Of a stretch of DNA of 64,000 nucleotides, positions 59,474 through 64,000 are shown one piece after another. A program made the position numbers and the translations under genes. The notes beneath the pieces were generated by a model. That model was not told the origin of the DNA, did no database searches, and was given only the letters and a program-made list of their open reading frames with translations. The DNA lies in contig JAGRPB010000002.1 in assembly GCA_020439945.1 (NCBI GenBank), positions 37,988 through 101,987 of the forward strand. The letters are read 5' to 3'. The stretch is from Verrucomicrobiia bacterium (lineage in GTDB: Bacteria > Verrucomicrobiota > Verrucomicrobiia > Verrucomicrobiales > DEV007). Within the stretch, counting starts at the first letter, position 1. Each line of letters opens with the position of its first letter.

Positions 59474-60231
59474 GACGGGGGCTGGGACTGACAGACGGCG
59501 CAGTCCGGATTCCGCTGAATCCGGATCTGCTGGAAACGCATCGTAGCGGTATCAAAGTAGATCATCCGGTTCAAGGTGACTTCTCCGATTCCCGCCAGCA
59601 GCTTGATTCCCTCCATCGCCGCGATGTTCGCGGCAAGGGCCGAAACCGCGCCAAATACCGGGAAGCGCCGTTTCCAGTGCGGCGGCACCTCGGGATAGAG
59701 ACAGGCGAGACAGGGCGTCTTCCCGGGCACGATCGAGATCACCTGTCCCTCGAGACTGAACATGGCGGCATCGATGAGTGGCTTGTTCTGGCGGACACAT
59801 TCGCGATTGAGTGCGAAACGTTCCTCAAACAGCGGCGCCGCGCCGAATACGATGTCTACCTTTGCCACGAGTTCGGCGGCGTTGGCGTCGCTGACGTTTT
59901 CGGCGATCGCCTCCACTTCCACGTTCGGATTGAAACTCCGGAGCGTGGTCACGAGCGAGTCCACCCTCGGCTTTCCGATTCCATCGTGTCGCATCAGGAT
60001 CTGGCGATTGAGATCGTCATGGCGGAGATCGCCGGCGTGAGCGATGACCAGCTTCCCGATCCCCGCCGCGGCCAGAGAAAAGGCCAACGGTCCACCGAGT
60101 CCTCCGGCGCGCGAGACCAGTGCCGTGGCATTTCGCAGCTTCGCCTGCCCGGCTTCACCGAAACCAGGCACATCGAGCTGCCATTCGTAGAATGCGCGGT
60201 CGAGATCGGTGAGTTGGTAGTCGTCTTTCAT
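59470..60231 (-). CDS. moeB: MoeB/ThiF-type adenylyltransferase
   Basis: 253 aa. RAGGLGGPLAFSLAAAGIG is the ATP-binding loop (first G of GxGGxG is A), and the RxxN region (DLNRQILM) and two CxxC zinc pairs (CLAC, CAVC) are present. MoeB activates the C-terminal glycine of MoaD for sulfur transfer during molybdopterin synthesis. moaD lies upstream on the same strand; modA overlaps downstream. The substrate is MoaD by context, though ThiF-like sulfur carriers cannot be ruled out. Confidence 0.9.
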   Translation of the reverse strand: MKDDYQLTDLDRAFYEWQLDVPGFGEAGQAKLRNATALVSRAGGLGGPLAFSLAAAGIGKLVIAHAGDLRHDDLNRQILMRHDGIGKPRVDSLVTTLRSFNPNVEVEAIAENVSDANAAELVAKVDIVFGAAPLFEERFALNRECVRQNKPLIDAAMFSLEGQVISIVPGKTPCLACLYPEVPPHWKRRFPVFGAVSALAANIAAMEGIKLLAGIGEVTLNRMIYFDTATMRFQQIRIQRNPDCAVCQSQPPS

Positions 60232-60240
60232 TCAGTGTGA

Positions 60241-60260
60241 CACCGGCATCCCTGCCGGTG
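60241..60260. repeat. Short perfect palindrome
   Basis: CACCGGCA (60241-60248), loop TCCC, TGCCGGTG (60253-60260), between moaD and moeB. It may be a dispersed repeat or an mRNA stabilising hairpin. Confidence 0.6.
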
Positions 60261-60313
60261 ATTGATCCGCCAAGCGGGTTCCTGCAGAATTTCAGCATCC
60301 TCTCTTCAACTCT

Positions 60314-60598
60314 TCATCCACCCGCGATCGGCGTCATCAGCATCACGGTCCGGACGCCGTCGAGCGAGATCGCATTCTTGTCGCCGGTGGCCTGCTCCCC
60401 ATCCAGCACGATCAGCACCGTGGATCGCACGTTCCCGCCATCGTCGAAGATCATTTCGCGCCACCGGCCATCGTATCGAGAGGCGAGGTCATCCAGCGCG
60501 GCGCGCAAGAGCGCACCTTCCGCCAAATCGAGCGTTTCCTCCGGAGTTCCCGCCGCGTTGGCGAGTTGTCCTGTGTAGCTGAAAGTCACCTGGGGCAT
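60314..60598 (-). CDS. moaD: MoaD-like sulfur carrier (molybdopterin synthase small subunit)
   Basis: 94 aa ubiquitin-like fold beginning VTFSYTGQLANAAG and ending MTPIAGG, the di-glycine tail needed for adenylation and thiocarboxylation by MoeB. First gene of the minus-strand molybdenum run; moeB starts 82 bp downstream after a palindrome. moaE and other cofactor genes are not in the window. Confidence 0.88.
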   Translation of the reverse strand: MPQVTFSYTGQLANAAGTPEETLDLAEGALLRAALDDLASRYDGRWREMIFDDGGNVRSTVLIVLDGEQATGDKNAISLDGVRTVMLMTPIAGG

Positions 60599-60723
60599 GG
60601 GATTTCCATCATCGGGAGGGCGCCCATCGACGGCAAGCGAAAGCTCTGGCGCGATGACGAGAACGAGAGGCGAAAGGTGGCACAGTTCAGGCTCCCCTCA
60701 CCGGCTGAAAACCACCGACTTCC
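60599..60723. promoter_or_regulatory. Divergent region upstream of moaD and the flavodoxin-like gene
   Basis: 125 bp that must hold start signals for both directions. I looked for a molybdenum-cofactor riboswitch and ModE-like palindromes and found none I could support. Confidence 0.35.
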
Positions 60724-61368
60724 ATGAAAAAACTCCTCGTTCTCAGTTCCAGTCCGCGTCGCGACGGCAATTCGATTCGACTCGCCGAATCCGCCGCCCA
60801 CGGGGCCAACGAAGCCGGGCACCAGGTCGAGTTGTTCCAGGTCGATGATCACGTCAGCGCCTTTCTCCGCGATTGCCGCCAATGCCGGAAAGAAGACGGC
60901 GAGTGCGGGATCGAAGACGGTTTTCGCGAACTGTTTCTCGATCACTATCTGCCCGCTGACGGCGTCATCTTCGCCACTCCACTCTACTGGTACGGCATGA
61001 GCGGTCAGCTGAAGACCTTCTTCGATCGCACCTTCTGCTACTACGCCGCCTCGTGTCCCGAGAGCGCGGCCAACATCGACGGCATGTCGCGAAAACGCAT
61101 CGGCCTGCTCATCAGTTCCGAGGAAACCTATCCCGGCGCGACGCTCGGCGTGATTCATTCGATCCAGGAGTTCTCCCGCTACACTCACAGCGAATTCGTC
61201 GGAGCGGTTCAGGGAATCGGCAACCGGCGCGGCGATGTCGAGGACGATCCGGAGGATCCCCTCGCCCGGTCCGAGCGACTGGGAGCCACGATTTTCAACC
61301 GGCACTTTTCCGATTACCGGATCGACAGCGATCGCGCGGGAAGCGTTTGGACAAAGGGAATGGGGTGA
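60724..61368 (+). CDS. NADPH-dependent FMN reductase / iron-sulfur flavoprotein-like
   Basis: 214 aa flavodoxin-like fold: LVLSSSPRRDGNSIRLAESA is the FMN phosphate loop, ATPLYWYGMSGQLKTFFDRT the second flavin loop. CRQC and a further Cys (CGIEDGF) match the cysteine cluster of archaeal/bacterial iron-sulfur flavoproteins, so it may carry an Fe-S centre besides FMN. It would reduce quinones or other acceptors with NAD(P)H. ATG 60724. Confidence 0.88.
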   Translation: MKKLLVLSSSPRRDGNSIRLAESAAHGANEAGHQVELFQVDDHVSAFLRDCRQCRKEDGECGIEDGFRELFLDHYLPADGVIFATPLYWYGMSGQLKTFFDRTFCYYAASCPESAANIDGMSRKRIGLLISSEETYPGATLGVIHSIQEFSRYTHSEFVGAVQGIGNRRGDVEDDPEDPLARSERLGATIFNRHFSDYRIDSDRAGSVWTKGMG

Positions 61369-61757
61369 GGTCGCAAAGATGACCATTGGTCGGGCTCGCG
61401 CAGAAGAGAAAAGGCTACTGACTGGGAAGAAAACAGAAGGCGAACAGCATTTGGGCAGAGAGAGATCCCTCGGCTTCGCTCGGGATGACAAGGCTTACGG
61501 TTTTGGAAAATCCATTCATTTCCCGATTTGCCGAAGTGAGGGCGATGGCTGAGACAGGCAAATCTTGAAATCTCATCGCTCCCAAGCATTCCACCTTTAC
61601 TTGTCATTCCGAGCGAGCCTGCGAGTCGAGGGATCTCTCTCAGCCCCATCAACCGCGCACCAAAAACACCTTCCACAGAGCAGGCTCCATCCCTCCATGG
61701 CGAAAGCCTGGTGAATCGATGCCGGCTCAACAGGGTTAACTCCCCGACTCAACAGGG
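61369..61757. repeat. Gene-free region with three repeat types
   Basis: 61453-61492 and 61600-61646 are inverted copies of a GAGAGATCCCTCG-type repeat, separated by about 107 nt. 61726-61739 and 61748-61761 are two direct CTCAACAGGGTTAA units with 22-nt period, related to 18473 and 29083. I see no gene here. Confidence 0.75.
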
Positions 61758-62483
61758 TTAAACCAGACGTCCTCCCCGCATCTCGACCGATCTTCCCGCC
61801 ACCGCTTTGGCCCGATCGTCGTGCGTCACCATGAGGACGGCGCCCTCGCCGGAAGCGGCGAAATCTCCGAGATGCTCCAGGATGATGGCCGCGTTTTCGG
61901 CATCGAGATTCCCGGTCGGCTCGTCGGCGAGAATCAGGCTCGGCGAACGCAGGAATGCGCGGGCGAGCGCGACCCGCTGTTGTTCACCGATACTCAGTTT
62001 CGACGGCACGTGATGGAGCCGGTGACCGAGCTGGAAACGATCGAGCAATTCACGGGCCCGTTCACGAAACTCGCCATGGGGCAATGTTCCCGCCAATTCT
62101 CCGACGAGCACGTTGTCGAGCACATCGAGGAAAGGGATGAGGTGAAATTGTTGAAACACAAAACCGACCCGGTTCGCGCGAAAGGCCGCCCGCGCCTCGG
62201 CACCCAGCGCGTAGGGATTTTCCCCGGAAATGGCGATCGTCCCGCTGTCGGGCGAAAGCAGGGCGCCCGCCATCAGGAGAAGCGTCGATTTGCCGCAACC
62301 GCTCGGTCCATGCAGCGCGACGAAGTCGCCGGGTTCCAGCGACAGCGAAACGTGGTCGATCGCCTGAACGGTGCCTTCCGTCGTCCGGTATTGCTTCGCG
62401 ACTTCCGAGATGGAAAGCACGGGAGGGCGGATCTCCGTGTCCGCCGAAGCTTCATCGAGAGCGGTGTTGGTTGATTGCGACAT
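61758..62483 (-). CDS. LolD/MacB-like ABC transporter ATPase
   Basis: 241 aa from ATG 62483 (MSQSTNTALDEAS). Walker A GPSGCGKST, Q-loop VFQQFHLIPFLDV, signature LSIGEQQRVALARA, Walker B LILADEPTGNLD. The class is that of MacB/LolD/FtsE ATPases that power extracytoplasmic conformational change rather than transmembrane passage. Frame upstream to 62537 runs through a repeat. Its last codons are in a dispersed repeat unit. Partner of the permease at 62530. Confidence 0.93.
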   Translation of the reverse strand: MSQSTNTALDEASADTEIRPPVLSISEVAKQYRTTEGTVQAIDHVSLSLEPGDFVALHGPSGCGKSTLLLMAGALLSPDSGTIAISGENPYALGAEARAAFRANRVGFVFQQFHLIPFLDVLDNVLVGELAGTLPHGEFRERARELLDRFQLGHRLHHVPSKLSIGEQQRVALARAFLRSPSLILADEPTGNLDAENAAIILEHLGDFAASGEGAVLMVTHDDRAKAVAGRSVEMRGGRLV

Positions 62484-62500
62484 GGGGTCAATTCGAACGG

Positions 62501-62525
62501 GGGCGGCCCCGGAGGTCCGCCCTCC
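62501..62525. repeat. Dispersed palindrome, copy 2
   Basis: GGGCGGCCCCGGAGGTCCGC plus CCTCC; matches 13953-13977 at 22 of 25 positions. It lies between permease stop and ATPase start. Confidence 0.7.
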
Positions 62526-62529
62526 AAGG

Positions 62530-63789
62530 TCAGTCATAACGTAAAACCTCCGCCGGATCGCGCTGGGCGGCGGCGAGCGAGGGCAGCCACGCGGCGAGCG
62601 CCGCCAGCACCGGCGCGGCAGAGATGGCGGCGATCCATTCCCCGGTTTCGATGATGAGCCCGGAATCCATCGACGGTAGCCTCACGAATTCCGCGATGAC
62701 GGCGCCGATGATGCCTCCGACAAGTCCGGCCAGGATGGCCCGGCCGAGGAAGGCGCCGAGTATGGTGCGTCCTTTCACGCCGATGGCGCGGAGAATGCCG
62801 ATCTCGGGCAGTCGCTCGCGCACGTTGATGAAGGCCAGCAGACCGATCCAGATCATCGAGACCAGCGCGACCACGGGCAGCAGCCAGCCGGCGAGTTTTT
62901 CCCGTTCCGCCCGCAGGAGCGCTCGCTGTTCTTTCTTCGCCTCGATCTGGGCTTTCGCGGTGGCGGACGCCTGGTTGCGGGCCTCGGCCCGGGCGAGCGC
63001 GGTGCTCTGCGTTTCGATGATCTGGGTGTCCGGCAGGATTTCCATCAACTCGGTCCGGATCTCGCCGAGCCGATCAACGGTGGCGCAGTTGCATTCGAGC
63101 GCCTGGATCGCGTTGATCTTTTCCTGCATTCCGAGCATCGCCTGGCACTCGCCGAGATTCATCCAGAGTGTGATATCGTCCTTCGAACCGCGCGCTTCAT
63201 AGGTGTCCGAAACCTTGAAGTTCTTTCCCATGAAGGTCACCGGATCACCCTTCTCGAGCCCCAGGCTGCGGTGCAATTCATAACCGAGCACGAGTTCGCC
63301 CGGCGCCACCGGATCGATGATCGGCGCCTTGGGTTTGCGAAACGCGATCGGCACCTCGCCGCGCACCCCGATCAGGATCACGGTCCGTTTCTGCTCCGGC
63401 CACTCCAGCTTCTTCGTCAGGCTGGGCAGCAAGTGATTCACCGTGACCACGCCGCTCTCGGCCAGTTTCGTGACATAGGCTTCCGGCATCGTTTTCGAGG
63501 CAAAGCCTTCGGAGTAGACCTCGCCCATGTCCTGACCCGCCGGAAAAATGAAAAGATTGAACCCGAGTCCTTTCATCGACTTCCGGATCTCGTCTTCCAG
63601 CTTGGCCATCTCCGATTTCGTCGCCTCTTCCATCTGGTCGACCACGGCTTCCGTCTGGCGGTCGTAGGCCCGGAGCGAACCGAGCGTGGCCAGCACCACC
63701 GCCACGGCGATCACCGCGCCGAGCACGGAGAGGGCAAAGTTGGTTTTGCGATGACGAATTTCCCGCAGGATGAGACGAGCGAGGGTCAT
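62530..63789 (-). CDS. MacB/FtsX-type ABC permease
   Basis: 419 aa. N-terminal TM (FALSVLGAVIAVAVVLATLG), large periplasmic domain with a coiled-coil segment (AEARNQASATAKAQIEAKKE), and three C-terminal TM helices with INVRERLPEIGILRAIGVKG, the FtsX/MacB signature. Acts with the ATPase at 61758 as a mechanotransmission exporter. ATG 63789 overlaps the upstream gene's stop by 4 bp (ATGA). Confidence 0.92.
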   Translation of the reverse strand: MTLARLILREIRHRKTNFALSVLGAVIAVAVVLATLGSLRAYDRQTEAVVDQMEEATKSEMAKLEDEIRKSMKGLGFNLFIFPAGQDMGEVYSEGFASKTMPEAYVTKLAESGVVTVNHLLPSLTKKLEWPEQKRTVILIGVRGEVPIAFRKPKAPIIDPVAPGELVLGYELHRSLGLEKGDPVTFMGKNFKVSDTYEARGSKDDITLWMNLGECQAMLGMQEKINAIQALECNCATVDRLGEIRTELMEILPDTQIIETQSTALARAEARNQASATAKAQIEAKKEQRALLRAEREKLAGWLLPVVALVSMIWIGLLAFINVRERLPEIGILRAIGVKGRTILGAFLGRAILAGLVGGIIGAVIAEFVRLPSMDSGLIIETGEWIAAISAAPVLAALAAWLPSLAAAQRDPAEVLRYD

Positions 63790-64000
63790 GGCGTTTTCCG
63801 GCGAAGAATAAAATAGGTGCCCAGTCCGAGAATGACGACCAGGGCGGACGCCAACCCGATCAGGGACAACACGGTGACCGAACTCCGGGGAATCCCATCC
63901 GACACCTCAGTTTCTGCGGGCGCTGTTTCGGCGGGAGATGACACCGGCTCGGTCGAATCCCCCGCCTTGCCGTTTTCCTCGACGGACGCCGCCTGGGCCA
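63786..64000 (-). CDS. C-terminal end of a membrane-anchored protein, truncated by window
   Basis: 71 codons to the window edge. A Pro/Glu/Ala-rich linker (SSPAETAPAETEVSDG) is followed by a TM helix (VLSLIGLASALVVILGLGTY) and a short basic end (ILRRKTP). This is a type I membrane protein topology with the bulk outside. It overlaps the permease start, so it is probably the third component of the exporter. Too little is present to name a family. Confidence 0.7.
   Translation of the reverse strand, partial: AQAASVEENGKAGDSTEPVSSPAETAPAETEVSDGIPRSSVTVLSLIGLASALVVILGLGTYFILRRKTP

Noticed and set aside
60599-60723. Molybdenum-cofactor riboswitch upstream of moaD
   Set aside because: I could not find the conserved Moco-aptamer segments or stems on either strand.

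Overview
The window is one continuous piece of a GC-rich bacterial chromosome, most likely from a Verrucomicrobiota (PVC group) organism. The case rests on four secreted formylglycine sulfatases, two giant modular secreted proteins with the beta-propeller of PVC-type heme-binding proteins, SGNH-hydrolase/DUF1080 fusions, a DUF6428 protein, and many short palindromic repeats between genes. No rRNA, tRNA, transposase or CRISPR array was seen.

Layout. 1-9 kb: end of an NtrC-type activator, mfd, a secreted SurA-like PPIase, then a molybdenum-cofactor block (MOSC protein, MobA-FdhD fusion) and a metallo-beta-lactamase hydrolase. 8.5-15.9 kb: GNAT acetyltransferase, membrane sensor with a degenerate cyclase domain, radical SAM protein, SDR, and a sugar-acid pair (D-2-hydroxyacid dehydrogenase and KdgK-type kinase) separated by a segment flanked by inverted 31-bp repeats. 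15.9-18.1 kb: three lower-GC minus-strand orphan genes separated by attC-like hairpins, read here as a small integron-type cassette cluster without integrase. 18.5-25.7 kb: sulfatase, membrane-anchored Ig/Fn3-like protein, and a 1000-residue SGNH/propeller/cupredoxin protein. 25.8-29 kb: ParDE-type toxin-antitoxin, an orphan, and a sulfatase. 29-35.7 kb: SWIM-SNF2 helicase and an ABC exporter whose permease ends in a CPBP protease domain. 35.8-39.4 kb: L,D-transpeptidase, cytoplasmic subtilase with GAF partner, CvfB-like S1 protein. 39.5-45.6 kb: two sulfatases, an NPP-type phosphodiesterase, and an SGNH-DUF1080 protein. 45.7-53.4 kb: VKOR and thioredoxin-like pair, AraC-PAS regulator divergent from a ThuA/propeller/CBM/cytochrome c protein, C39-like protease, a broken AbiEii-like locus, and an SGNH hydrolase. 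53.5-60.6 kb: Ycf46-type AAA ATPase, and a minus-strand run moaD-moeB-modA(tandem)-modB-modC-tspO-alkD with four ATGA/GTGA overlaps. 60.7-64 kb: flavodoxin-like reductase, then a MacB-type ABC exporter whose third component is cut by the window end.

How the genes fit together. The secreted sulfatases, SGNH hydrolases, DUF1080 and propeller/ThuA proteins suggest breakdown of sulfated or esterified polysaccharide, with electrons handed to a cytochrome c domain in one protein and a copper domain in another; KdgK and the hydroxyacid dehydrogenase could process released sugar acids. The molybdate uptake and cofactor genes imply a molybdo- or tungstoenzyme, probably formate dehydrogenase-like given FdhD, encoded elsewhere.

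The strongest unusual signals are the attC-like cassettes, a dispersed palindromic repeat sitting in frame inside mfd, the tandem-domain molybdate-binding protein, the copper-for-heme swap between the two giant secreted proteins, and the repeat-bounded insertion in the sugar-acid operon.
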